From NCBI GenBank assembly GCA_903895515.1, contig CAITUB010000194.1, positions 1 through 19,545 of the forward strand: a stretch of 19,545 nucleotides of DNA, read 5' to 3'. This document shows positions 7,429 to 14,214 of this stretch, piece by piece (within the stretch, counting starts at the first letter, position 1; each line of letters begins with the position of its first letter). This stretch comes from an uncultured Acidimicrobium sp. (lineage in GTDB: Bacteria > Actinomycetota > Acidimicrobiia > Acidimicrobiales > Ilumatobacteraceae). A model generated the notes under the pieces. That model was not told the DNA's origin and did no database searches. It saw only the letters and a program-made list of their open reading frames with translations. Both the position numbers and the translations under genes were made by a program.

Positions 7429-8046
7429 TTACTTCGAGTAAAGCTCAACGATGAGCTGTTCACGTACTGGTATATCGATTTGTTCGCGTGATGGAAGTTC
7501 GCGAACAGTGACTTGCTTGCCACCTTCTGCACGATCGATCCAACCAACCATTTTGTGGTCGAGTGTGTCGATGTTGTGCTGAATAACGATCATGTTTGCG
7601 GCCTTCTCAGAAAGCGTGACAACTTGTCCACGACCAACGCTGTACGAAGCGATGTTCACGCGCTTACCATCGACCAATACAAGGCCGTGGCTTACGAACT
7701 GACGTGCCTGCGGACGGGTGTTTGCCCAGCCTGCGCGGTACACCACGTTGTCTAAGCGGCACTCAAGTAGACGAAGCAAGTTTTCACCGGTTGGACCAGC
7801 CAAACGTGTTGCTTCTTCGTATGCCTTGCGGAACTGACGCTCGAGTACACCGTAGATGTACTTAGCCTTCTGCTTTTCCTGCAACTGCAAGAGGTATTCA
7901 CTGCCAGCACCACGACGACGCGTACGGCCGTGTGTTCCTGGTGGGAATGGACGACGCTCAAGAGCCTTTGAGCCCTTGGTGTTTTCGTAAATGTTGACAC
8001 CGAGACGGCGCGAAATACGCACCTTTGGTCCTGTATAGCGAGCCAT
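7429..8046 (-). CDS. rpsD: 30S ribosomal protein S4
   Basis: uS4 is a primary 16S rRNA binder that starts small-subunit assembly. In E. coli it also represses the alpha operon, and whether it does so here is not known. The 205 residues fit. It begins ARYTGPKVRISRRLG, with the S4 RNA-binding domain at about 95-155 (LECRLDNVVYRAGWANTR, then VSHGLVLVDGKRV). The N-terminal third lacks the four-cysteine zinc knot found in some S4 proteins, so this is the zinc-free form. It begins 3 bases after rpsK, and rpoA follows. Confidence 0.98.
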   Translation of the reverse strand: MARYTGPKVRISRRLGVNIYENTKGSKALERRPFPPGTHGRTRRRGAGSEYLLQLQEKQKAKYIYGVLERQFRKAYEEATRLAGPTGENLLRLLECRLDNVVYRAGWANTRPQARQFVSHGLVLVDGKRVNIASYSVGRGQVVTLSEKAANMIVIQHNIDTLDHKMVGWIDRAEGGKQVTVRELPSREQIDIPVREQLIVELYSK

Positions 8047-8049
8047 GAC

Positions 8050-8442
8050 TTACGGCCTCTTTCGCTTTGGCTGGAGGCAACCGTTGTGTGGAACTGGCGT
8101 TACATCTTTAATGCCAGACACTTCGATGCCAAGGTTTTGAATAGAACGCAGTGCGGTATCGCGACCCGAACCCGGGCCCTTTACATGCACTTCAACGCGA
8201 CGAAGACCTTGTTCCATTGCTGCACGGCCTGCTTTTTCTGCTGCCATTTGTGCTGCGTATGGAGTGGACTTGCGCGAACCGGAGAATCCAACGCCACCAG
8301 ACGATGCCCATGAAATGACATTGCCTTCAGTGTCGGTGATGGACACGATGGTGTTGTTGAACGAACTCTTAATGTGCACAACGCCGGTCGCAATATTTTT
8401 GCGATCGCGCTTGCGCTTACGGGGTGCTGGTGCCTTTGCCAT
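8050..8442 (-). CDS. rpsK: 30S ribosomal protein S11
   Basis: uS11 sits on the platform of the 30S subunit next to the E-site mRNA. The 130 residues are typical. The family signatures are GVVHIKSSFNNTIVSITD (21-38), ASSGGVGFSGSRKSTPYAAQ in the middle, and the end IKDVTPVPHNGCLQPKRKRP, which is nearly invariant in bacteria. The first 18 residues are basic (KAPAPRKRKRDRK). It lies 3 bases from both rpsM and rpsD, so translation is probably coupled. Confidence 0.98.
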   Translation of the reverse strand: MAKAPAPRKRKRDRKNIATGVVHIKSSFNNTIVSITDTEGNVISWASSGGVGFSGSRKSTPYAAQMAAEKAGRAAMEQGLRRVEVHVKGPGSGRDTALRSIQNLGIEVSGIKDVTPVPHNGCLQPKRKRP

Positions 8443-8445
8443 GAT

Positions 8446-8826
8446 TTACTTCCTCACTGCCATCTTCTTGTTGGCCACAGTCTTCTTCGGACCCTTGCGA
8501 GTACGAGCGTTGGTGTGTGTGCGCTGACCACGTACAGGGAGACCCTTGCGGTGACGCGTTCCTTGGTACGAACCAATTTCAATCTTGCGCTTGATGTCGG
8601 TTTGCACATCGCGGCGAAGGTCGCCTTCAACCGTGAGGCTTTGTTCGATGTACATACGAATCTTGTTGACTTCAGAGTCGGTGAGATTGCGAACGCGGGT
8701 GTCTGGGTTGAGATCGAGTTCCTTACACAACTTCTGCGCAGTGGTGTTACCAATGCCGAAAATGTAAGTAAGCGAAATCACCAAACGCTTTTCGCGTGGG
8801 ATGTCTACTCCTGAAATACGTGCCAT
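8446..8826 (-). CDS. rpsM: 30S ribosomal protein S13
   Basis: uS13 is a head protein that bridges to the large subunit and contacts P-site tRNA through its basic tail. The 126 residues are normal. It opens ARISGVDIPREKRLVISLTY, followed by the helix-hairpin-helix IFGIGNTTAQKL, the GTRHRKGLPVRGQRTHTNAR signature, and the tail TRKGPKKTVANKKMAVRK. AGAAGGAA lies before the ATG. It is 13 bases after rpmJ and 3 bases before rpsK. Confidence 0.98.
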   Translation of the reverse strand: MARISGVDIPREKRLVISLTYIFGIGNTTAQKLCKELDLNPDTRVRNLTDSEVNKIRMYIEQSLTVEGDLRRDVQTDIKRKIEIGSYQGTRHRKGLPVRGQRTHTNARTRKGPKKTVANKKMAVRK

Positions 8827-8839
8827 CTGATGTTCCTTC

Positions 8840-8953
8840 TCAGCCTTGACGTTGCTTGTGACGAGGGTTTTCGCAAATCACCATCACGCGACCGTGCCGG
8901 CGAATGACCTTGCACTTTTCGCAAATTTTCTTGACGCTTGGTTTAACTTTCAC
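8840..8953 (-). CDS. rpmJ: 50S ribosomal protein L36 (zinc type)
   Basis: bL36 is the smallest large-subunit protein and stabilises 23S rRNA folding. The frame encodes exactly 37 residues starting at GTG: it begins VKVKPSVKKICEKC (first residue read as Met) and ends CENPRHKQRQG. The zinc ligands Cys11, Cys14, Cys27 and His32 are all present, so this is the zinc-binding form rather than the zinc-free paralogue used under zinc starvation. GAGG lies about 6 bases upstream of the GTG. It sits 41 bases after infA and 13 before rpsM, its usual place. Confidence 0.96.
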   Translation of the reverse strand: MKVKPSVKKICEKCKVIRRHGRVMVICENPRHKQRQG

Positions 8954-8994
8954 TTCGGCCTCGTGATTGGTGTTCGATTATTGGGTTATGAAAT

Positions 8995-9219
8995 CTATTT
9001 ATGTCGGTATGTAATGCGACCTCGTGTGAGGTCATATGGCGTTAGCTCTACTTGGACTTTGTCCCCCGGCAAGATGCGGATGTAATTCATTCGCATCTTT
9101 CCTGAAATATGAGCTAACACTGTGTGTCCGTTTTCGAGTTCGACGCGAAACATTGCGTTAGGCAGCGACTCTGTAATTGTGCCTTCCAGCACAATTGCAT
9201 CTTCTTTGTTTTTTGGCAG
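8995..9219 (-). CDS. infA: Translation initiation factor IF-1, probable CTG start
   Basis: IF1 is an OB-fold protein that blocks the A site during initiation and aids IF2 and IF3. The core is unmistakable: LPNAMFRVELENGH, HISGKMRMNYIRILPGDKV, PYDLTRGRI. Starting at CTG (9219) gives 74 residues beginning MPKNKEDAIVLEGT, matching the family start M-(A/P)-K-K-E-D. The Shine-Dalgarno GAGGAG (9226-9231) is 6 bases before this CTG. In-frame TTG at 9249 and GTG at 9237 would add 10 or 6 residues not seen in the family and lack well-placed Shine-Dalgarno sites. No in-frame ATG exists in the right region. It follows a 140-base gap carrying a likely promoter, so it may head its own transcript. Confidence 0.93.
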   Translation of the reverse strand: MPKNKEDAIVLEGTITESLPNAMFRVELENGHTVLAHISGKMRMNYIRILPGDKVQVELTPYDLTRGRITYRHK

Positions 9220-9225
9220 GGCTTT

Positions 9226-9231
9226 CTCCTC
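9226..9231 (-). promoter_or_regulatory. Shine-Dalgarno that sets the infA start
   Basis: GAGGAG on the minus strand, 6 bases before the CTG at 9219. It lies inside the coding frame of the longer TTG or GTG starts, which makes those starts less likely. Confidence 0.65.
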
Positions 9232-9287
9232 AAACACACGGACATACAAGCCAGTCGGAAGGAAATCCCTCCAAAAGGCGAAGGGTT

Positions 9288-9315
9288 ATGCTACCGCCGC
9301 ATTCCCCTGCCCCAA
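9288..9315 (-). promoter_or_regulatory. Possible promoter for infA-rpmJ-rpsM-rpsK-rpsD-rpoA
   Basis: TTGGGG (9315-9310) and TAGCAT (9293-9288) are spaced by 16 bases on the minus strand. The -10 fits the TAnnnT pattern common in Actinobacteria; the -35 keeps only TTG. Transcription would start near 9281, about 60 bases before the CTG start. The placement fits, because this is the longest non-coding gap in the window and infA often has its own promoter. It is a by-eye call. Confidence 0.35.
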
Positions 9316-9321
9316 AACCCC
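9294..9321 (-). repeat. G-tract cluster (possible G-quadruplex) upstream of infA
   Basis: On the minus strand three GGGG runs (9321-9318, 9313-9310, 9307-9304) are separated by TTTT and CA, then GG-C-GG (9298-9294). Three G4 runs plus a GG could fold as a G-quadruplex of two or three tetrads. The cluster overlaps the proposed -35 and spacer of the infA promoter. The tracts are directly visible; folding is inference. The remainder of 9322-9359, between this tract and adk, shows nothing I can name. Confidence 0.4.
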
Positions 9322-9359
9322 AAAACACAAGGAGATGGGTGAATTCCGCAGAGTCATGA

Positions 9360-10022
9360 TTAGCGATTCTTAATGCCGGCGACAGCCGTGTGGAGGCGGG
9401 CAAACACCTCATCAGGGGTGCCAAGACCGTCAACTACAGCCAGTTTGTTCTGGTCCTTGTAATAGGCGACCAATGGCGAGGTCATGGCGTCGTATAAGTC
9501 GAGGCGGTGGTTAATGGCTTCAGGGGTGTCATCGGCTCGCTGCACCACTGCTCCGCCACACTTTTCGCAGGTCCACGGGTTCGCTTCGCTGCCAGTAGCC
9601 ACATAGTTGGCTTGGCACTGCTCGCAGACGCGCCGCGCCGACAAGCGACTCAGCACCAATTCACGCTTCACCTCAAGATCAATGACCATGTCGATTGGGC
9701 GTACTTCGCTGATGTGGTCAAGCGCTTGCGCCTGAGCAACAGTTCGCGGAAAGCCATCCAAAATGAAGCCATTCACGCGTGCGTCCTCTTCGCCAATGCG
9801 ACCTTGCACAAGGCTGATCATCAGTTCGTCGTTAACGAGTTCGCCGTTGTCGAGCACGGCCTTCACAACACGCCCAAGCGGCGAATCTTTGCGCACAGCT
9901 GCACGCAACATTTCACCGGTTGAAATGTGAGGAGCGCCAAATTCTGCAGCAAGGCGCAGACATTGCGTGCCCTTACCAGCGCCTTGACGGCCAAGCATGA
10001 TGATGCGAATTGCATTCGACAT
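9360..10022 (-). CDS. adk: Adenylate kinase, zinc-LID type
   Basis: Catalyses ATP + AMP = 2 ADP in the cytosol. The protein has 220 residues, the long form. The P-loop is GRQGAGKGT (11-19); the usual third residue Pro is Gln here, while the Gly-Lys-Gly-Thr core is intact. The AMP-binding part has STGEMLR (34-40) and DGFPRT (89-94). The LID carries CEQC (133-136) and CEKC (152-155), four cysteines that should bind zinc, followed by RADDTPEAINHRL. It lies 52 bases after secY. The map gene that usually follows in Actinobacteria is absent. The Shine-Dalgarno is weak (GAAAGAA, far from ATG). Confidence 0.97.
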   Translation of the reverse strand: MSNAIRIIMLGRQGAGKGTQCLRLAAEFGAPHISTGEMLRAAVRKDSPLGRVVKAVLDNGELVNDELMISLVQGRIGEEDARVNGFILDGFPRTVAQAQALDHISEVRPIDMVIDLEVKRELVLSRLSARRVCEQCQANYVATGSEANPWTCEKCGGAVVQRADDTPEAINHRLDLYDAMTSPLVAYYKDQNKLAVVDGLGTPDEVFARLHTAVAGIKNR

Positions 10023-10055
10023 GGTGGTGATTCTTTCGTGAAAATCTTGAAATGT

Positions 10056-10073
10056 GTTTCCTAAAGAGGAAAC
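10056..10073 (-). other. Hairpin just after the secY stop
   Basis: A 7-bp perfect inverted repeat (GTTTCCT with AGGAAAC) and 4-base loop begins 1 base after the secY TGA, in the 52-base secY-adk gap. What follows on the transcribed strand (ACATTTCAAGATTTTC) is A/T-rich but not a clean U run, so I do not call a terminator. It could attenuate adk or mark an mRNA processing site. Confidence 0.35.
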
Positions 10074-10074
10074 G

Positions 10075-11394
10075 TCACTTCAAGAAACCCTCGTAGTTGC
10101 GCTGCATCAATTGGCTGTCAATTTGGCGCATCAATTCAAGAGCTACACCCACAGCAATAAGCACAGTGGTTCCAGCAAATGGGAACGACTTCACATCGCC
10201 TACCCACAAAATGATGTACGGCAAAATGGCGATGAATGCAACGAACAACGCTCCTGGAAGCGTGATGCGGTTAACAGTCTTTGCCAAGAAACTTTCGGTC
10301 TGTGGTCCAGGACGAATTCCAGGAATGAATCCGCCTTGCTTACGCAGTTGATCTGCCTGTCGAATTGGGTCGAATGCAATGGAGTTGTAGAAGTAAGCAA
10401 AGGCAATGATCAACATGAAAAAGATGCCGATGTACAACATGTTCTGGCTATTCACCAAATAGTTGTTCACGAATGAGGCAATAGAACCGCGCCAACCTTC
10501 ACCACTGCCGAGCATGTTCGACAATAACACCGGCAACAGAAGCACCGAGCTTGCAAAAATAATTGGCACCACTCCGGCCTGGTTCACCTTCAATGGAATG
10601 TAGGTGTTCTGGCCACCGTATTGCTTGCGACCAACCACGCGTTTCGCGAACTGCACCGGAATTCGGCGACTACCAAGTTCGACACGAACAACCGCAAACA
10701 AAATTCCAATCGACACTGCAACAAGCACGATAAAGGTGATGGTTTTCTTGCTTTGCAAGAGTGAGTAATAGTTGTACGGAAGACCGCTTACAACTGAAGC
10801 AAAGATCAACATGGACATGCCGTTGCCAATTCCACGCTGGCTGATCAATTCACCGATCCACATCAACAGTGCAGTACCTGCAACAAGCGATGGAATCACG
10901 AGTAACGCGCGAGGCATGAACGGGTTCAACAACACAACGTCCGGTGCTTTCCCTGCTGCACCAAAGAATGCTGATCCCTTGCCCTGTCCGAAAATGAACG
11001 TGAGTCCTGCGCCCTGCAATGTGGCAATACCAATTGCTACGTAGCGAGTCCACTGCGTGATCTTGCGCTGGCCAGTTGCACCTTCTTGTTGCCACTGCTC
11101 AAGCTTTGGAATAACGACACCCAAAACTTGCATGATGATGCTTGCCGTGATGTACGGCATGATTCCCAATGCAAAAATGGAGAAGCTTCCGAAAGCGCCA
11201 CCCGAGAACAAGTTCAAGAATCCAAGAGCACCTTGCGAATTTGATGCTTCGCGCAATTGACGAACTGCTTGTGCATCAATACCAGGAACGCGAAGTGACG
11301 CGCCAAAGCGGTACACAGCAATCATGGCAAAGGTGAACAACAGCTTGTTACGAAGGTCTTCCACCTTGAAGATGTTCTTCACATTCGACAACAT
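10075..11394 (-). CDS. secY: Protein translocase subunit SecY
   Basis: Central channel of the Sec translocon in the cytoplasmic membrane, working with SecE, SecG and SecA or the ribosome. It has 439 residues and about ten hydrophobic spans; the lateral-gate helices lie near 70-95 and 270-295. Conserved pieces are YRFGASLRVPGID (28-40), QRGIGNGMSMLIFA (186-199, cytosolic side) and RKQGGFIPGIRPG (351-363). The short basic tail MQRNYEGFLK is typical. AGGAG lies 9 bases before the ATG. It is 49 bases after rplO and before adk, the classic spc-operon end. Confidence 0.98.
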   Translation of the reverse strand: MLSNVKNIFKVEDLRNKLLFTFAMIAVYRFGASLRVPGIDAQAVRQLREASNSQGALGFLNLFSGGAFGSFSIFALGIMPYITASIIMQVLGVVIPKLEQWQQEGATGQRKITQWTRYVAIGIATLQGAGLTFIFGQGKGSAFFGAAGKAPDVVLLNPFMPRALLVIPSLVAGTALLMWIGELISQRGIGNGMSMLIFASVVSGLPYNYYSLLQSKKTITFIVLVAVSIGILFAVVRVELGSRRIPVQFAKRVVGRKQYGGQNTYIPLKVNQAGVVPIIFASSVLLLPVLLSNMLGSGEGWRGSIASFVNNYLVNSQNMLYIGIFFMLIIAFAYFYNSIAFDPIRQADQLRKQGGFIPGIRPGPQTESFLAKTVNRITLPGALFVAFIAILPYIILWVGDVKSFPFAGTTVLIAVGVALELMRQIDSQLMQRNYEGFLK

Positions 11395-11443
11395 CGTGGG
11401 TACTCCTGTACTTGAAGCGCACCGGCGAACCGGCGCGACATCA

Positions 11444-11932
11444 CTATCGGTTAGTGAACTGGTTGCCCTTAGCGGCTGGACGTGGGCCCTTGTGCGGCAA
11501 TGGCAAGATGGTCACAGAACCACCAGCAGCAACAATTGCCTGCTCAGCAGTCTTTGAAACAGCATGTGCTGAAACGTTGACAGCCTTGGTGATTTTTCCA
11601 CGACCAAGCACCTTGATCAGCGTGTTCTTGTGAGCAGCGCTCTTGTCGACAAGCACTTTGGGATTTACTTCTGCAAGTCCCAAGGCTTCGATGACATCGA
11701 GGTTTACTGCGTAGTACTCAACGCGGAACGGGTTATTAAAACCCTTCAACTTTGGTACGCGTTGCTTCAATGGCATCTGACCACCTTCGAAGCCTCGCTT
11801 CACGGTGTTACGGGCATACTGACCCTTGGTACCGCGACCTGCAGTCTTTCCGCCCTTACCGCCGATACCACGACCGACGCGCTTTGGCTTCTTCGTTGAT
11901 CCCTTTGATGGGGCGAGTTGATCTACGCGCAT
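11444..11932 (-). CDS. rplO: 50S ribosomal protein L15
   Basis: uL15 links several 23S rRNA domains late in large-subunit assembly. It has 162 residues, somewhat longer than the E. coli 144. The flexible basic N-terminus RVGRGIGGKGGKTAGRGTKG (18-37), followed by FEGGQMPLKQRVPKLKGF, is diagnostic. The C-terminal globular half includes AVNVSAHAVSKTAEQAIVAA. The Shine-Dalgarno AAGGAAGG lies inside the end of rpmD, 2 bases upstream of which the ATG follows closely, so the two are probably coupled. Confidence 0.97.
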   Translation of the reverse strand: MRVDQLAPSKGSTKKPKRVGRGIGGKGGKTAGRGTKGQYARNTVKRGFEGGQMPLKQRVPKLKGFNNPFRVEYYAVNLDVIEALGLAEVNPKVLVDKSAAHKNTLIKVLGRGKITKAVNVSAHAVSKTAEQAIVAAGGSVTILPLPHKGPRPAAKGNQFTNR

Positions 11933-11934
11933 GG

Positions 11935-12273
11935 CTACTTGCCTTCCTTGATTTCAATGAGGTGTGGAACACGTGCGATCATGCCGCGAATTTCCGGACG
12001 ATCAGGCAACGTGTTGGTGTGGCCAATTCGACGAAGACCAAGAGCGCGCAATGTTGCACGGTTCTTTGGCTTGTTGCCGATTTCTGAACGCACCTGAGTA
12101 ACGGTGATAGTTGCACCAGTTGGCTCAACCTTCACACGCTTTACTTTGCGAGTTGATGTATTGCCAGATGCAGCCTTTAACGCAGCGGCTGCTGCGCGTT
12201 GTTCTGCAGCAGCCTTCTTGGCTGCCGGCTTACGATCGCGTGTAGTGCGACCTGGTTTTTTGAATGCTGCCAT
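11935..12273 (-). CDS. rpmD: 50S ribosomal protein L30 with long basic N-terminal extension
   Basis: uL30 is a small protein of the large-subunit body, usually about 60 residues. This one has 112. The core is residues 54-112: ITVTQVRSEIGNKPKNRATL, then RALGLRRIGHTN and PEIRGMIARVPHL, all typical. Residues 1-50 are an added Lys/Arg/Ala-rich tail (RKPAAKKAAAEQRAAAAALK at 14-33). The ATG at 12273 is supported by GGAGGT 11 bases upstream, inside rpsE. An internal GTG at codon 47 lacks a Shine-Dalgarno. Hence I take the extension as real; it is unstructured in appearance and probably binds rRNA. Confidence 0.93.
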   Translation of the reverse strand: MAAFKKPGRTTRDRKPAAKKAAAEQRAAAAALKAASGNTSTRKVKRVKVEPTGATITVTQVRSEIGNKPKNRATLRALGLRRIGHTNTLPDRPEIRGMIARVPHLIEIKEGK

Positions 12274-12275
12274 GA

Positions 12276-12845
12276 CTAGTGAGCACCTCCGTTTGACTTC
12301 TTACGCTCGTTGAACGCACGAAGGAGACCTTTTGGAACGAACGATTCGGCAGGAATTCCACGACGCTTTGCAACTTCGTCTGGGCTCTGCAAATCCTTCA
12401 AACCGTTAATCGTTGCGCGAGCAACGTTGATGGCGTTTGACGAACCAAGTGACTTGGCGAGTACGTCATGAATGCCGGCTTCTTCAAGAATGATTCGAGC
12501 AGCGCCACCAGCAATAACTCCGGTACCAGGAGCAGCAGGCTTAAGCAATACGCGGCCTGCACCATTGATTCCCAAAATTTGGTGAGTGATGGTTGAACCT
12601 GCAAGAGCAACGCTGAACAAATTGCGCTTTGCTTCTTCGGTTCCCTTTTGGATTGCCAAAGGAACTTCCTTTGCCTTTCCGTAACCAAGACCTACGCGGC
12701 CTGCACCATCACCGATAACAACAAGTGCGGTGAACGAAAAGCGACGTCCACCCTTCACTACTTTTGCTACGCGATTGATGTGTACTACGCGTGACTCGCG
12801 GAGCTGACCTGGTTCGGTCGTGCGTGCGTTTGAAATGTCAGTCAT
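12276..12845 (-). CDS. rpsE: 30S ribosomal protein S5
   Basis: uS5 lies at the mRNA entry side of the 30S subunit and affects decoding accuracy and mRNA unwinding. The 189 residues are normal. The dsRNA-binding-like domain covers about 18-83 (VVHINRVAKVVKGGRRFSFT, VIGDGAGRVGLGYGKAKEVP), followed by the C-terminal domain with PAAPGTGVIAGGAARIILEE and GSSNAINVARATINGL. Its ATG overlaps the rplR stop as TAATG, with GGAG a few bases before it, a classic coupled pair. Its 3' end supplies the Shine-Dalgarno of rpmD. Confidence 0.98.
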   Translation of the reverse strand: MTDISNARTTEPGQLRESRVVHINRVAKVVKGGRRFSFTALVVIGDGAGRVGLGYGKAKEVPLAIQKGTEEAKRNLFSVALAGSTITHQILGINGAGRVLLKPAAPGTGVIAGGAARIILEEAGIHDVLAKSLGSSNAINVARATINGLKDLQSPDEVAKRRGIPAESFVPKGLLRAFNERKKSNGGAH

Positions 12846-13222
12846 TAGAACTCCAACCCTGCTTCTCGGGCAGCATCTGCTGCCGCTGCTACGCGACCGT
12901 GGTACAAGAATCCACCGCGGTCATAAACAACTTTTGTTACTCCTGCAGCCTTTGCACGCTGCGCAACGAGTGTTCCGATGCGCTTTGCTGCATCAACGTT
13001 TGAACCGCCGCCCAACTTGCGCTGGTCTGGCTCAACAGTTGACGCCGAAGCGACGGTGTGTCCGTCGAGATCGTTGATCAACTGCACAGTGATGTGCTTG
13101 TTGCTGCGATATACGGCGAGACGTGGACGCTCGGCGGTGCCGGTGATCTTCTTACGTACGCGACGGTGGCGACGCAAGCGACCTGCATGGCGCTGGCTTG
13201 ATACTGATGTCATAGTCGTCAA
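12845..13222 (-). CDS. rplR: 50S ribosomal protein L18
   Basis: uL18 binds 5S rRNA and, with L5, forms the central protuberance. The 125 residues fit. The basic N-terminus (SQRHAGRLRRHRRVRKKITG) is followed by RPRLAVYRSNKHITVQLIND, then KRIGTLVAQRAKAAGVTKVV and the diagnostic end YDRGGFLYHGRVAAAADAAR. GGGAG precedes the ATG. It begins 9 bases after rplF, and its TAA overlaps the rpsE ATG by one base. Confidence 0.98.
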   Translation of the reverse strand: MTTMTSVSSQRHAGRLRRHRRVRKKITGTAERPRLAVYRSNKHITVQLINDLDGHTVASASTVEPDQRKLGGGSNVDAAKRIGTLVAQRAKAAGVTKVVYDRGGFLYHGRVAAAADAAREAGLEF

Positions 13223-13231
13223 ATCTCCCGA

Positions 13232-13774
13232 TTACTTCTTGCCGGTCTTGCCTGCTTTACGCAGGACCTTTTCATTGAGGTAACGCACACCCTTGCCCTT
13301 GTAAGGCTCTGGCTTGCGAATTTCGCGAATGTTCGCTGCTACTTGGCCAACAACTTCTTTATCGGCACCCTTGACGATGATTTTCGTCTGTACAGGAACT
13401 TCGAATGTGACTCCTTCAGGAGCATCAATCACTACTGGATGTGAAAAACCAAGAGCCAATTTCAACTTGCTTGGACCCTGAGCTTCTGCGCGGTAACCAA
13501 CGCCGATGATGTCGAGTTCCTTGGTGTAACCCTCGGTAACACCGATCATCATGTTGTTAACCAACGTGCGAACCAGACCGTGACGTGCACGTGAATCGCG
13601 CTCTTCGTTATCGCGAGTAACCACAATGGTGTTTTCTTCGCGAGCGATGGAAACTCCAGTTGGGAACACACGTGACAGCGTGCCCTTCGGACCTTTTACG
13701 GTCAGCGAAAGACCAGCGATAGTGACGTCGACACCGTTAGGCACAACGACTGCTGCATTTCCGATACGTGACAT
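13232..13774 (-). CDS. rplF: 50S ribosomal protein L6
   Basis: uL6 lies at the base of the L7/L12 stalk next to the sarcin-ricin loop. From the ATG at 13774 it has 180 residues, the family length, and begins MSRIGNAAVVVPNGVDV. An in-frame start 20 codons upstream (13834) would reach into rpsH and add a non-family sequence, so I reject it; AGAGGAAAG lies at a good distance before 13774. Two L6 repeats are visible, the second with LGFSHPVVIDAPEGVTFEV and the diagnostic IRKPEPYKGKGVRY near the end. It follows rpsH after 31 bases. Confidence 0.97.
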   Translation of the reverse strand: MSRIGNAAVVVPNGVDVTIAGLSLTVKGPKGTLSRVFPTGVSIAREENTIVVTRDNEERDSRARHGLVRTLVNNMMIGVTEGYTKELDIIGVGYRAEAQGPSKLKLALGFSHPVVIDAPEGVTFEVPVQTKIIVKGADKEVVGQVAANIREIRKPEPYKGKGVRYLNEKVLRKAGKTGKK

Positions 13775-13805
13775 ATGAGTACTTCTTTCCTCTACTGGTT
13801 TCCGC

Positions 13806-14207
13806 TTACCAAACGAAGCACATGACTTCACCACCCACGTTGCGCTGGCGCGCTTCGCGGTCGGTCATGAGCCCGTGGCTGGTGGACAGGACAGCAACAC
13901 CAAGACCACCCAAAACGCGTGGTACTTCAGTTGCATTGCGGTACACGCGAAGACCCGGTGTGGATACTCGCTTAATACCTTGAATGGTGCGCTTACGGTC
14001 ATCGGAATACTTCAGACCGATCTTCAACGACTTACCCGGACCAGTTGGGTTGTCGATAAGACCGAAGTCAGTGATGTATCCCTCTTTCTTCAGCACTTCA
14101 GCGAGCGCTGACTTCTGCTTTGAGGCAGGCATCAACACTTCGTCTTTCATTGCAGCATTCGCATTGCGAATGCGCGTAAGCATGTCGGCGATCGGATCAG
14201 TCATCAT
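13806..14207 (-). CDS. rpsH: 30S ribosomal protein S8
   Basis: uS8 binds 16S rRNA helix 21 in the central domain; in E. coli it also represses the spc operon by binding mRNA. The 133 residues are normal. It begins MMTDPIADMLTRIRNA, contains RVSTPGLRVYRNATEVPRVL, and ends with the diagnostic GVAVLSTSHGLMTDREARQR and GGEVMCFVW. Two adjacent ATGs (14207 and 14204) are possible starts. It begins 7 bases after rpsN with only a weak GGTGAT before it, so coupling is likely. Confidence 0.98.
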   Translation of the reverse strand: MMTDPIADMLTRIRNANAAMKDEVLMPASKQKSALAEVLKKEGYITDFGLIDNPTGPGKSLKIGLKYSDDRKRTIQGIKRVSTPGLRVYRNATEVPRVLGGLGVAVLSTSHGLMTDREARQRNVGGEVMCFVW

Positions 14208-14214
14208 GACGCAA

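Noticed and set aside
9220..9249. TTG or GTG starts for infA giving 84 or 80 residues
   Set aside because: No ribosome-binding site at proper distance, and the added residues include the GAGGAG that serves the CTG start.
13775..13834. Upstream start for rplF adding 20 residues
   Set aside because: It would overlap rpsH and give an N-terminus unlike L6; the ATG at 13774 has a good ribosome-binding site and the family start MSRIGN.
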